NCBI GenBank assembly: GCA_036763105.1
Contig: JBAIYS010000016.1
Span: 1 to 57,023 of the forward strand
Direction: 5' to 3'
Origin: Peptococcaceae bacterium 1198_IL3148
GTDB lineage: Bacteria; Bacillota; Desulfotomaculia; Desulfotomaculales; Desulfohalotomaculaceae
Length of the DNA stretch: 57,023 nucleotides
Below, one piece after another: positions 45,993-55,266 of the stretch. Below the pieces are notes generated by a model that was not told the origin of the DNA, ran no database searches, and saw only the letters and a program-made list of their open reading frames with translations. Made by a program: the position numbers and the translations under genes. Every line of letters starts with the position of its first letter. Position 1 is the stretch's first letter.

Positions 45993-47840
45993 GTGTCTAA
46001 AGTAATAAGGCATTATAGAATACCATTATTAATATTGGTTGATACAATATTGATTAACCTTGCCATAATTATTCCATACTTAATACGTTTTGAAGGTAAT
46101 ATTCCAGCACTGTTTCTTGAAGGTATGTATGTTTTAATGCTTATTGCTACCCCTGTATTAATACTTATTTTTTACTATACAAAGCTATATCACCGGGTTT
46201 GGTCCTATGCTAGTACCGATGAATTAATAGCGATTATACATTCGATCAGTGCTGGTTCCTTAGTTATTATATTTTTAACATATATGGTAGAAACCCATAT
46301 ACCAAGAAGTATTATTCTTATGTTTTGGGCCTTCTGTATTATTTTTATCAGCGGATCAAGATTTGCTTGGCAACAGTATATAAGATCAAGAAATAAGGGT
46401 AGACCAGATGCACCGACTACTAATAAAAAGATCTTAATTTATGGTGCTGGGGATGCCGGGGCGCTAGTAGCTAGAGAATATAAAAACCACTATAACGGCA
46501 ACCAACCAGTGGTTGGCTTTGTTGATGATGATTATAGTAAACATAACCTTTCTATACACGGTCTATTGGTGCTGGGCGGTCGAGGGGATATTTCAAATAT
46601 TGTAAGTAAATATGGTGTTAATGAAGTGATTATTGCCATGCCATCGGTAGCAGGAGCAGAAATTAAAGAAATAGTAGAGATTTGTAAAAAACATGTACCA
46701 AGCGTTAAAATTTTACCTGGTGTTTATCAACTACTTGATGGTAAAGTTACTCTAAGCAAAATAAGACCGATAGATATTGAAGATTTACTAGGCCGAGAAC
46801 CGGTGCAAGTTAATCTCCAAGAAATCTCATTGTATCTTCATAAAAAAGTGGTAATGGTTACCGGGGCTGGTGGTTCAATAGGTTCAGAACTTTGTCGCCA
46901 AGTTTGTGAATTAGAACCCCAAAAGCTTATACTATTAGGTCACGGCGAAAACAGCATCTATGAAATTTGGTTGGAATTAAGAGAAAGTTATCCCAATATT
47001 AACCTAGCAGTGGAAATAGCAGATATTAGGGATAGAGATAAGCTGCAGCTGGTATTTAGTAAGCATAAACCAAATGTTGTATTCCATGCAGCGGCCCATA
47101 AGCATGTGCCGCTAATGGAAATGCACCCGGATGAAGCAATAAAAACCAATGTCTTTGGTACTAAAAATGTAGCAGAGTTGGCAGATCAATCAAATTGTGA
47201 TGCCTTTGTATTTATATCCACAGACAAAGCTGTTAACCCATCCAGCGTAATGGGTGCCACCAAACGCATGGCTGAACTGATAGTACAAAATATGTTTAAA
47301 GGTTCAAAAACAAAATTTGTGGCAGTAAGGTTTGGTAATGTTCTTGGTAGTAGAGGTAGTGTGGTACCAATATTTAAAGAGCAAATTGCAAAGGGCGGTC
47401 CGGTTACAGTAACTCACCCAGAAATGAAAAGATACTTTATGACCATACCAGAAGCAGTTCAGCTAGTTATTCAAGCTGGCGCCATGGCTCAAGGGGGCGA
47501 AATATTTGTCCTGGATATGGGTGAGCCAGTTAAAATAGTTGATTTAGCTACTAACCTAATAAAGTTGTCTGGATTTGATCCCGGTAAAGATATAGAAATT
47601 AAATATACTGGTGTTAGACCAGGAGAAAAATTGTTTGAGGAGCTGCTAACAGCAGAGGAAGGTTCCGCCAGCACCCAGCATAAACGGATATTTGTGGCTA
47701 AGCCGGTGGAAATAGAACATACAGCATTAACAGAAGAAATAATGAAGTTAGCAGAAAAAGATGTACTGGATAACGGCAGGGTATTTGAAAGCTTAGCACG
47801 GATTATGCCTAATTTTATCAGTTATCAGAAGGCTAATTAG
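45993..47840 (+). CDS. Membrane nucleotide-sugar 4,6-dehydratase (CapD/PglF family)
   Basis: A 615-residue protein with four N-terminal membrane helices, a first Rossmann domain (LIYGAGDAGALVARE), and a C-terminal extended SDR domain with NAD motif TGAGGSIGSEL. The active-site stretch STDKAVNPSSVMGATKR has the SMK form found in UDP-GlcNAc 4,6-dehydratases. It starts the pathway to deoxy-amino sugars such as bacillosamine or FucNAc. The GTG start at 45993 is crowded against AAGGGGGG. Confidence 0.9.
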   Translation: MSKVIRHYRIPLLILVDTILINLAIIIPYLIRFEGNIPALFLEGMYVLMLIATPVLILIFYYTKLYHRVWSYASTDELIAIIHSISAGSLVIIFLTYMVETHIPRSIILMFWAFCIIFISGSRFAWQQYIRSRNKGRPDAPTTNKKILIYGAGDAGALVAREYKNHYNGNQPVVGFVDDDYSKHNLSIHGLLVLGGRGDISNIVSKYGVNEVIIAMPSVAGAEIKEIVEICKKHVPSVKILPGVYQLLDGKVTLSKIRPIDIEDLLGREPVQVNLQEISLYLHKKVVMVTGAGGSIGSELCRQVCELEPQKLILLGHGENSIYEIWLELRESYPNINLAVEIADIRDRDKLQLVFSKHKPNVVFHAAAHKHVPLMEMHPDEAIKTNVFGTKNVAELADQSNCDAFVFISTDKAVNPSSVMGATKRMAELIVQNMFKGSKTKFVAVRFGNVLGSRGSVVPIFKEQIAKGGPVTVTHPEMKRYFMTIPEAVQLVIQAGAMAQGGEIFVLDMGEPVKIVDLATNLIKLSGFDPGKDIEIKYTGVRPGEKLFEELLTAEEGSASTQHKRIFVAKPVEIEHTALTEEIMKLAEKDVLDNGRVFESLARIMPNFISYQKAN

Positions 47841-47879
47841 TTTGTTATAGTATTGCCTAACTTTATTGGAGGTATTAGG

Positions 47880-48512
47880 ATGACCTACTTAAAAATTAAA
47901 AGGTTAATAGATATTATTTTTTCGTTATTAGGTGTAATTTTATTATCTCCAGTATTTCTAGTTTTAGTTATAGCGATTAAGATAGATTCTAAAGGTCCAA
48001 TTTTGTTTAAGCAAAAAAGAGTGGGGATTCATAAGAACCATTTCAATATATTGAAATTCCGTACTATGTTAGTTGACACTCCCAAGGATACACCAACACA
48101 TCTTTTGGAGAATCCCGATCAATGGATAACGAAGGTTGGTAAGTTTTTAAGAAAGACAAGTTTAGATGAGTTACCCCAGATTATTAATATCCTTAAAGGT
48201 GAAATGAGCATTATAGGACCAAGACCCGCTTTATGGAATCAGTATGATTTAATTGAAGAAAGAGATAAATATGGTGCCAATGACATAAGACCAGGACTTA
48301 CCGGTTGGGCACAGATTAATGGTAGAGATGAATTGCCCATTGAGGTTAAGGCAAAACTTGATGGGGACTATGTACAAAGGATTGGCCTCTTAATGGATAT
48401 GAAATGTTTTTTCGGAACAATTGTTAGTGTTGTTAAGGGTGATGGAATTGTTGAAGGAGCAACTGGAACACTAAAAAGTGAGACTGAGAAATCAGTAAAT
48501 AAGTCGTTATAA
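47880..48512 (+). CDS. Undecaprenyl-phosphate sugar phosphotransferase (priming transferase)
   Basis: A 210-residue bacterial sugar transferase with a single N-terminal membrane helix. It loads the first sugar phosphate on undecaprenyl phosphate. Conserved: SKGPILFKQKRVG, KFRTM, SLDELPQ (catalytic Asp-Glu region), GPRPAL and RPGLTGWAQINGRD. The frame is open from 47853, but ATG 47880 follows TTGGAGGT. Together with the upstream dehydratase it likely primes with a deoxy-amino sugar. Confidence 0.92.
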   Translation: MTYLKIKRLIDIIFSLLGVILLSPVFLVLVIAIKIDSKGPILFKQKRVGIHKNHFNILKFRTMLVDTPKDTPTHLLENPDQWITKVGKFLRKTSLDELPQIINILKGEMSIIGPRPALWNQYDLIEERDKYGANDIRPGLTGWAQINGRDELPIEVKAKLDGDYVQRIGLLMDMKCFFGTIVSVVKGDGIVEGATGTLKSETEKSVNKSL

Positions 48513-48526
48513 AATTGAGGTAGACC

Positions 48527-49744
48527 ATGAAGATAGTTGTTATATGTCATTATTTTTATCCAGAAATTGGGGCACCTTCAGCAAGAATATATGAAATGGC
48601 TAAACACTGGGTGGAGCTAGGTAATGACGTTCATGTTGTGACCTGTTTTCCAAATCATCCAACAGGAGTTATACCAGATGAATATAAGGGAATTAAATAT
48701 TTGCATGAAATGTTGGATGGTATTCATGTGCATAGAAACTACATATATGCAACCCCAAATAAAGGATTTGTTAAGAAAACATTGGGACATATATCTTTTA
48801 TGCTTTCATCAGTGTTATTTTCTATGAATAAAATAAAAAAACCAGATGTTATCATCACAAGTTCTCCTACCTTCTTTTCAATTTTTTCAGGTTACTGGTA
48901 TAGCTTGAGAAAAAAAGTTCCCTTTGTGCTAGAGATTAGAGATTTATGGCCTGCGGCTATGATTGAATTGGGTGTTATGAAAAAAGGGCTTATTACCAAT
49001 ATATTAGAGAAAATGGAGTTGTTTTTCTATAAAAAAAGCAATCGTTTAATTATGGTAACCGAGTCATTTAAAGATAATGTTGTTATTAGAGGAATTGATG
49101 CTGAGAAATTCCACGTAATAACCAATGGTGTAAATCGAGAGTTGTTTTATCCAAGGGTGAAGAACAAATATTTGGTAGATAAATACGATTTAAAAAATAA
49201 ATTTGTTATCTCTTATGTAGGAGCACATGGGATCTCACAGAATTTAAGTGTTATTTTAAAGGTGGCAAAAGAATTATTAAAAGAAAAAGATATTCAGTTT
49301 TTATTTATTGGCGAAGGGGCAGAGAAAGATAAGTTAAAGGAATTTGTTAGAGAACAAAGTATTACTAATGTCAAATTTATTGATTCGCAGCCGAAAGAAA
49401 TGATACCTGAATTTTATAGTATCTCAGATATATGTTTAGTGCCGTTAAAAAATATTGAGCTGTTTAAAACATTTATTCCATCTAAAATGTTTGAGATAAT
49501 GGCCTGTGGTGTTCCTATTGTTGCAAGTTTAGAGGGGGAAGCAGCAGATATTTTAAATAGCTCTAAAGCGGCTTTAGTTGTTGCACCTGATAATCCGGTA
49601 GAAATTAAGGCTGCAATACTTAAATTAAAAAATGACAAGGTTTTATATAGTGAGTTCAAGGAAAACGGACCGGCTTTTGTGGAGCAGAACTATTCGAGAA
49701 ATAAGTTGGCTGAAAAGTACCTAGAGATTATAAGCAACATATAG
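48527..49744 (+). CDS. Glycosyltransferase, WbuB-like (GT4)
   Basis: A 405-residue GT-B enzyme. The opening HYFYPEIGAPSARIYEMAKH and FPNHPTGVIP, and the later LEIRDLWPAAMIELG, are characteristic of WbuB-type transferases that add the second sugar, often a FucNAc. The nucleotide-sugar end has SKMFEIMACGVPIV. It lies 14 bp after the priming transferase. Confidence 0.87.
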   Translation: MKIVVICHYFYPEIGAPSARIYEMAKHWVELGNDVHVVTCFPNHPTGVIPDEYKGIKYLHEMLDGIHVHRNYIYATPNKGFVKKTLGHISFMLSSVLFSMNKIKKPDVIITSSPTFFSIFSGYWYSLRKKVPFVLEIRDLWPAAMIELGVMKKGLITNILEKMELFFYKKSNRLIMVTESFKDNVVIRGIDAEKFHVITNGVNRELFYPRVKNKYLVDKYDLKNKFVISYVGAHGISQNLSVILKVAKELLKEKDIQFLFIGEGAEKDKLKEFVREQSITNVKFIDSQPKEMIPEFYSISDICLVPLKNIELFKTFIPSKMFEIMACGVPIVASLEGEAADILNSSKAALVVAPDNPVEIKAAILKLKNDKVLYSEFKENGPAFVEQNYSRNKLAEKYLEIISNI

Positions 49745-49756
49745 AGGTTGATTAGC

Positions 49757-50617
49757 ATGATTTTACTAACGGGAGCAACGGGTTTTTTAGGGGAGTTTGT
49801 TTTAAAGGAACTAGTGGCCCGAGGTCATGAAGTTACTTGTTTTGTAAGAAAAACAAGCAATCTTAACAATATAGAAAAATTAAATGTTAAATATGTTTAT
49901 GGAGATTTGAATAATTATAAGTCTATTTGCGAGGCATTAAAGGCAAAGGATGCATTTATTAACATAGTAACTTTAGGTTCAGGTAATGGGCCTAAAATTG
50001 TAAATGCATGTATGGATATGAATGTTAAGCGTGCCATTTTTGTCAGTACTACCGGGATATTTACAAAGTTAAATCCTAAAAGCAAGGCAATCCGTTTAGA
50101 GGCCGAGAAATTAATTAAAGAAAGTAGCTTAGATTATACAATTATTAGACCTACTATGATATATGGAACACCTAGAGATCGAAATATGTGGCGGTTAGTA
50201 AAATATTTGGATAGGCTAAGTATACTTCCGATATTAGGAAACGGCACCTATTTACAGCAGCCTGTGTATGTTGAAGACTTAGCTGGTGCTATTGTGAAAG
50301 CATATGAAAAATCAATAAGCATTAAAAAAGCTTATAATATATCTGGTGCAGAACCACTAACATATAATGAAGTTGTTGATACTACTGCAAAGGTTTTACG
50401 TAAAGAAGTGATAAAAATTCATATACCGATGAATTTGAGCTACAATTTGTTAAAAATTTACGAAAAGATTACTAGTAAGCCAATTTTGAAAGCTGAACAG
50501 GTGTTAAGACTTAATGAAAATAAAAACTTTTCTCATCAGGAAGCAAAGGCAGATTTGGGATATGAACCACTGAGCTTTGAAGAGGGAATAAAACGTGAGG
50601 TGGAATATTTAAGTTGA
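49757..50617 (+). CDS. NAD(P)-dependent epimerase/dehydratase-like (atypical SDR)
   Basis: A 286-residue Rossmann protein with TGATGFLGEFVLKEL at the N-terminus and RPTMIYGTPRDRNM in the middle. The normal YxxxK catalytic pair is not evident (the region reads PKSKAIRLEAEKLI), so it is an atypical SDR. It may act as a reductase or epimerase on a sugar nucleotide, in line with its place between WbuB-like and mnaA. ATG 49757 after AGAGGTTGA is preferred over TTG 49748. The stop overlaps the mnaA start. Confidence 0.75.
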   Translation: MILLTGATGFLGEFVLKELVARGHEVTCFVRKTSNLNNIEKLNVKYVYGDLNNYKSICEALKAKDAFINIVTLGSGNGPKIVNACMDMNVKRAIFVSTTGIFTKLNPKSKAIRLEAEKLIKESSLDYTIIRPTMIYGTPRDRNMWRLVKYLDRLSILPILGNGTYLQQPVYVEDLAGAIVKAYEKSISIKKAYNISGAEPLTYNEVVDTTAKVLRKEVIKIHIPMNLSYNLLKIYEKITSKPILKAEQVLRLNENKNFSHQEAKADLGYEPLSFEEGIKREVEYLS

Positions 50618-51711
50618 AGAAAAAAGTGATGGTGGTATTTGGCACAAGACCAGAAGCCATTAAGATGTGTCCGTTAGTGAAAGAACTAAAGACTAGAGAA
50701 TCATTAAACACAATAGTATGTGTTACAGGACAACATAGAGAAATGTTGGATCAGGTGCTGGAAGCTTTTAATGTTGTTCCAGATTATGATCTATCCATTA
50801 TGAAAGCAAAGCAGACATTGTTTGATGTTACTATAAGCATTTTAGAGAAAATGAAGACTGTGTTAGAAGAAGTAAGGCCAGATGTGGTTTTAGTCCATGG
50901 AGACACCTCTACAACTTTTGTAACTGCATTGGCCTGTTTTTATATGCAGATTCCTGTTGGACATGTTGAGGCAGGGCTTAGAACATATAGTATATATTCG
51001 CCATACCCAGAGGAATTTAATCGGCAAGCTGTTGGTATAGTAGCAAAATACAACTTTGCCCCTACGGCGATGTCGAAGGACAATTTGGTGCGGGAAGGAA
51101 AAGATCCGGCCACAATTTATGTTACTGGTAATACTGCTATTGATGCCCTTAAAACAACAGTTAGGGAAGATTATGCCCATCAGCAATTAGAATGGGCAGC
51201 AGACAGTAGACTAATTATGATAACTGCCCATAGAAGGGAAAATCTTGGCGAACCAATGAAAAATATGTTTAGGGCTATTAAGAGAATTATTGATGAACAT
51301 CCTGATATAAAAGCTATATATCCAATACATATGAACCCAGTGGTGCGAGAAGCAGCAAATGAGATTTTGGGTAAGTGTGAAAGAATAAGAATTATAGAGC
51401 CGTTAGATGTGTTGGATTTTCATAATTTCCTTGCCAGATCTTATTTAATACTGACAGATAGTGGCGGCATTCAAGAGGAAGCTCCAAGTTTAGGCAAACC
51501 GGTTCTAGTTATGAGAGATACCACAGAGAGACCTGAAGGAATTGCTGCAGGAACACTGAAGCTAGTTGGAACAGATGAAGAGGTTATCTATAAGACCTTT
51601 AAATTATTACTTGAAGATAACAACGAGTATGAAAAGATGAGCCACGCCAGTAATCCATATGGTGATGGTTTTGCCAGCAAGAGGATAGCTGATATTTTGG
51701 CAGAGGACTGA
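50614..51711 (+). CDS. mnaA: UDP-N-acetylglucosamine 2-epimerase, second copy
   Basis: A 365-residue paralogue of 4660-5805, with the same signatures ([38 protein letters not shown]). The two differ clearly in sequence, so this is not a recent duplication. TTG 50614 overlaps the previous stop (TTGA). It is probably dedicated to the polysaccharide locus and would feed WecC. Confidence 0.93.
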   Translation: MKKKVMVVFGTRPEAIKMCPLVKELKTRESLNTIVCVTGQHREMLDQVLEAFNVVPDYDLSIMKAKQTLFDVTISILEKMKTVLEEVRPDVVLVHGDTSTTFVTALACFYMQIPVGHVEAGLRTYSIYSPYPEEFNRQAVGIVAKYNFAPTAMSKDNLVREGKDPATIYVTGNTAIDALKTTVREDYAHQQLEWAADSRLIMITAHRRENLGEPMKNMFRAIKRIIDEHPDIKAIYPIHMNPVVREAANEILGKCERIRIIEPLDVLDFHNFLARSYLILTDSGGIQEEAPSLGKPVLVMRDTTERPEGIAAGTLKLVGTDEEVIYKTFKLLLEDNNEYEKMSHASNPYGDGFASKRIADILAED

Positions 51712-52047
51712 GGGGGTACTTTTTTATGTAACGCATCCAAGCTCTATTCACTTGATGCAATAACTAGATGGGGCTTTTCTCATCCTGCCTCCTCCAACCG
51801 GTCTTTTGGCGATGCTGGCCTGTTTCGCTATAACTTGTTCACAAATTCCAGACTGATGCCGTCGGTTACTGCGTTCTCAATTTTATAGGCCAGTGTACAG
51901 GGTGCGGGATTACTTATAGAAAATGCACTTTCCCAGCTAGCTATCATAGGTTGGTACATCATCTTAACACTACTGCTCGTAGAGGTATATAGTAACGCCA
52001 AATGTCGGGTAATAGTGTTCCTAACACCGACATTTGACGTTAAATTA
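51712..52047. other. Gap at the boundary of the polysaccharide locus and the accessory island
   Basis: On the minus strand a 44-codon frame (51828-51962) has a coding look, ending ...IENAVTDGISLEFVNKL, and may be a gene fragment; I cannot name it. Near the right end an inverted repeat, AACGCCAAATGTCGG with CCGACATTTGACGTT (51993-52041), has a stem of about 15 bp. Composition suggests an old insertion boundary. Confidence 0.4.
51993..52041 (-). other. Inverted repeat beyond the HD-CYTH gene
   Basis: A near-perfect stem (one mismatch) with a 16-base loop just after the stop codon on the minus strand. There is no T run, so it could be a weak terminator or the end of a mobile element. Confidence 0.5.
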
Positions 52048-54108
52048 CTAACTAGTTAGACTTAACCCTCTTTTATATTTAGATTCATTAGTAGGCTCTA
52101 GTTCTGGCACATTTAGTTCTAAGTAATCGGATAATAACTTTAGGTTAACCCGGTGGTGATAGTCAGATTTTAGTTCCATTTCTATTTGATATTCTTGGTG
52201 ACTGGTATCATTAAAACCTTTATATTCCACATCATCAAATACCATTTCAAATTTAACATTATTTTTGAATACTGATATTTGTTTTCTGTTATTTTTAATG
52301 GTTAAGGTATTTTGGAGACGTGTCCAGATGCTTGATTCCTTCAGTTCTGGGAGGTACTTAACAATATAGTCTTTATAATTGTTAATGTCGTTTTCTTTTA
52401 TGGTTAACTCATATTCAAATCGTTGGCTTTGGCTTTCTTCTTCGTATTCTTCATGGTTATTTTTCCTAGTAGGGGTTTTTATTGTTAAAATGTAGTTTGT
52501 GCCTTTATTCCTAATTCTTAATGTTCTGTTTGAACCATATAAGATTTTATCATCGGTATCATAGTAGTAATCTTCTTGTTTAGCAACTGTATCTGGTTCT
52601 GAAATTTCATATTCTTCCCAGTTCTTTAAAACAGTTAGTACCTTATCAAAAATATTACTTGCCGGTACAATATATTTTTTTTCAATCTCTATATGATTTC
52701 GGTTATTATATAGTTTTACTAAATTATTGATATCATCTGTAGCTGCAGACTGTTTGTCATCAATTTCTTTAAGACATTTAAGAAGTTCTGTGTTTATAAA
52801 TACCATGTTCTTGTCACCTTTCATGTCTTCAGTAACGATTTGGGCAATTTTAAATAGGTCACTGATTGTACCGTTATTTCTAAGCACCCAAATATTATCT
52901 TTTAGGTCTTTGTAGATTACATGCCCTACTTTATTCTCTAACCAAAAGTATTCATCGTTAAGATCGGTTACTTGATAGTTATAATTTTGTAATATTTGTA
53001 TAAGTTCCTTTTTAAACTCTTCTATATCAGTATCTGTATTGTCGAGTAACTCTAGTTGAGCATACTTCTTTCTATCTATAAAAACTGTGCATAAAGCTGA
53101 TAATATTGCATCATTATGTTTTTTCCATTTAGAAAATAGGGCAATTAAGACAGCGTCGTCTAAATCAACATATTCTTTCACAGTGATTTCTTTACCTTCG
53201 AATATAGAGACGATAGCTTCGGGAAGATATGCTTCCCCTAATAGTTTCTGATTGTATAATTCATAAGCTCTGCGTAATATTTTTTTAACGACTAGCTCCA
53301 TTTGGCATTTAAAATTGTGGTAGTAAACTTGCCCGTGCATTTGGTACCTTGCTAATAAATAATCTTCTATTATTGGCAGGTATTTTTCTAATACACAGAC
53401 ATAGAAGTTATCTTTGTGTACGGTAATGGTTAAAGATTTAATTAACCGAGATATATCAAACTGGCCTAAAGAAACCCCTGTAAAAAATGAGTCTCTGAGC
53501 AGATAGTCCATTCTGTCGGCGTCTAATTGGCTACTGATAAGTGAAGAAAGTATAAAAAATAAATCAATTTTTTTAGAGGTTCTTACATCAAATTTATTGT
53601 CTTTTACCTCTCGCTCTTTCTTAATTAATCCTGCCAAATCATTTGGAAAATCTGAATCAAAGTTTTTTACTAGCACTTTATAAATATTACTTGCTGGTGA
53701 TGTAATTATATCTGTGGTCCAATCTTCATGCATTTTTTTATAATTGCTATTTGGTAATGCATTTTCAAACGCGTGAGAAAACGGGCCATGACCTATATCA
53801 TGTAATAAAGCGACCCCTAACGCTAGTTGAACGTCTCTTTGATCAATTTCGATATTCATGTCTGCAAGGATAGGTGTAAAGTGGTCTATCATCATTTTCA
53901 TCACATGGAAGGTACCTATAGAATGAGCAAATCTTGTGTGGTCTGCTGATGGAAAAAGCATGTAGGCAGTACTTAATTGACGAATTCTTCTGAGCCTTTG
54001 GAATTCCGGTGTATCTATTATTTGCAAAAAATTTTCTGGGATAGAAATATCGCCGTGTACAGCATCCCTTATTATTTTCCCCTTAATATGACTGTAATTT
54101 TTTATCAT
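52048..54108 (-). CDS. HD phosphohydrolase fused to a CYTH domain
   Basis: A 686-residue protein. Residues 1-440 are a YwfO/dGTPase-like HD hydrolase: DAVHGDI, HTRFAHSIGTFH (metal-ligand His62), LLHDIGHGPFSHAFE (His103-Asp104) and SQLDADRMDYLL (final metal Asp). Residues about 465-686 are a CYTH/triphosphate-tunnel domain: IEIEKKY gives the ExExK signature, followed by beta strands such as RTLRIRNKG, YEYELTIKE-like and KFEMVFDDVEY. CYTH domains bind or split triphosphates. The pairing suggests a nucleotide-degrading or nucleotide-sensing enzyme. GGGGTG precedes the ATG. It is divergent from the dGTPase gene, with 132 bp between them. Confidence 0.8.
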   Translation of the reverse strand: MIKNYSHIKGKIIRDAVHGDISIPENFLQIIDTPEFQRLRRIRQLSTAYMLFPSADHTRFAHSIGTFHVMKMMIDHFTPILADMNIEIDQRDVQLALGVALLHDIGHGPFSHAFENALPNSNYKKMHEDWTTDIITSPASNIYKVLVKNFDSDFPNDLAGLIKKEREVKDNKFDVRTSKKIDLFFILSSLISSQLDADRMDYLLRDSFFTGVSLGQFDISRLIKSLTITVHKDNFYVCVLEKYLPIIEDYLLARYQMHGQVYYHNFKCQMELVVKKILRRAYELYNQKLLGEAYLPEAIVSIFEGKEITVKEYVDLDDAVLIALFSKWKKHNDAILSALCTVFIDRKKYAQLELLDNTDTDIEEFKKELIQILQNYNYQVTDLNDEYFWLENKVGHVIYKDLKDNIWVLRNNGTISDLFKIAQIVTEDMKGDKNMVFINTELLKCLKEIDDKQSAATDDINNLVKLYNNRNHIEIEKKYIVPASNIFDKVLTVLKNWEEYEISEPDTVAKQEDYYYDTDDKILYGSNRTLRIRNKGTNYILTIKTPTRKNNHEEYEEESQSQRFEYELTIKENDINNYKDYIVKYLPELKESSIWTRLQNTLTIKNNRKQISVFKNNVKFEMVFDDVEYKGFNDTSHQEYQIEMELKSDYHHRVNLKLLSDYLELNVPELEPTNESKYKRGLSLTS

Positions 54109-54240
54109 AAGTCAACACCCCAAAATTAGAAACTAACTAAGGTTCTTCTCCATTCAAAGGGATAATCCTTTTAAAGGAAAAATTTAATTTGAGTAGAAAT
54201 TATTGTAAAAGAACTAATAGTAAGAAATTTTAATATTTAG

Positions 54241-55266
54241 GTGGTGGCTAATATCCCTGGGCTATTTTTAAGAAAAGACAAAGAGGATTGGGAAGTTAAA
54301 AACCTTTTCTATTTAGCTACAAAATCAAATGATTTTAAATATAAGGCTAATAGATGGTTAGAAGAAGCTGAAGATTTATATAGGACAAGTTTTCAAAGGG
54401 ATGTTGGAAGGATACTATATTCAAATGCTTTTAGGCGGCTCCGAACAAAAACACAGGTATTTTGTGATCCTAATACCCAACATAATAGGACTAGATTAAC
54501 ACACACAGTGGAAGTGGCACACCTTTCTAGACAAGTTGCCAGAACGTTACGGCTAAATGAAGATTTAACAGAAGCAATTGCTTTGGGTCATGATTTAGGA
54601 CATACACCATTTGGGCATGCCGGTGAAAGGGCATTGAATGATTGCCTAAGTGATAAAGGTGGTTTTTCACATAATGCACAGAGTGTTTGGGTAGTTGAAA
54701 AATTTAATCATAATAGGCAAATTAATGGAAGGTGTATTCCCGGTTTGAATTTAACATATGGAGTTAAAGAGGGAATATTAAAACATACTAAACTAACAAC
54801 TAATCTTAATGAATATGAAAAATTTCATCCAGAAGATTTACCTACTTTAGAAGGTCAAGTAGTAAATATTTGCGACACATTAGCATATTTATATCATGAT
54901 ATTGATGATGGCATAAGAAATAGTTTTATAAATAAAGATGAAGTAAAGTATATATGGTCACAAAACACAGACTTGGATTATAATAGATGGTACCATCATT
55001 TAATTAATGATTTAGTTAATAATAGCTTTGAAAGAGATGTAATAAAGTTTAGTGATGGAATTGAGAAAACTATAAAGGCATTAAAGGAACTACTTAAAGA
55101 GAAGGTTATAATGTCAGGAAAAATAATGTCAGCGGATAATAAGGCTTATGAGCTAGTATGTAGTATGTATGAAATATTAATTAATAACCATGAGTTAATA
55201 CCAGATAATAAAGATAATAAATACAAAATGGATAATTTTGGGGCAGCAAATTACTCTATCATCTGA
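54241..55266 (+). CDS. dGTP triphosphohydrolase-like protein, C-terminally altered
   Basis: A 341-residue HD enzyme of the dGTPase family, which removes triphosphate from dGTP. The core is intact: SNAFRRLRTKTQVF, HNRTRLTHTVEVAHLSRQVA, LGHDLGHTPFGHAGE and YLYHDIDDGI. The final family helix (usually ending near DYIAGMTDR) is absent. After NNHELIPDNKD the frame runs into MDNFGAANYSII and stops where a DarT-like sequence begins one frame away. A one-base change at the G run 55240-55243 would fuse the two. The start GTG 54241 is part of AGGTGGTG and has no separate binding site, so it is uncertain. Confidence 0.8.
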   Translation: MVANIPGLFLRKDKEDWEVKNLFYLATKSNDFKYKANRWLEEAEDLYRTSFQRDVGRILYSNAFRRLRTKTQVFCDPNTQHNRTRLTHTVEVAHLSRQVARTLRLNEDLTEAIALGHDLGHTPFGHAGERALNDCLSDKGGFSHNAQSVWVVEKFNHNRQINGRCIPGLNLTYGVKEGILKHTKLTTNLNEYEKFHPEDLPTLEGQVVNICDTLAYLYHDIDDGIRNSFINKDEVKYIWSQNTDLDYNRWYHHLINDLVNNSFERDVIKFSDGIEKTIKALKELLKEKVIMSGKIMSADNKAYELVCSMYEILINNHELIPDNKDNKYKMDNFGAANYSII

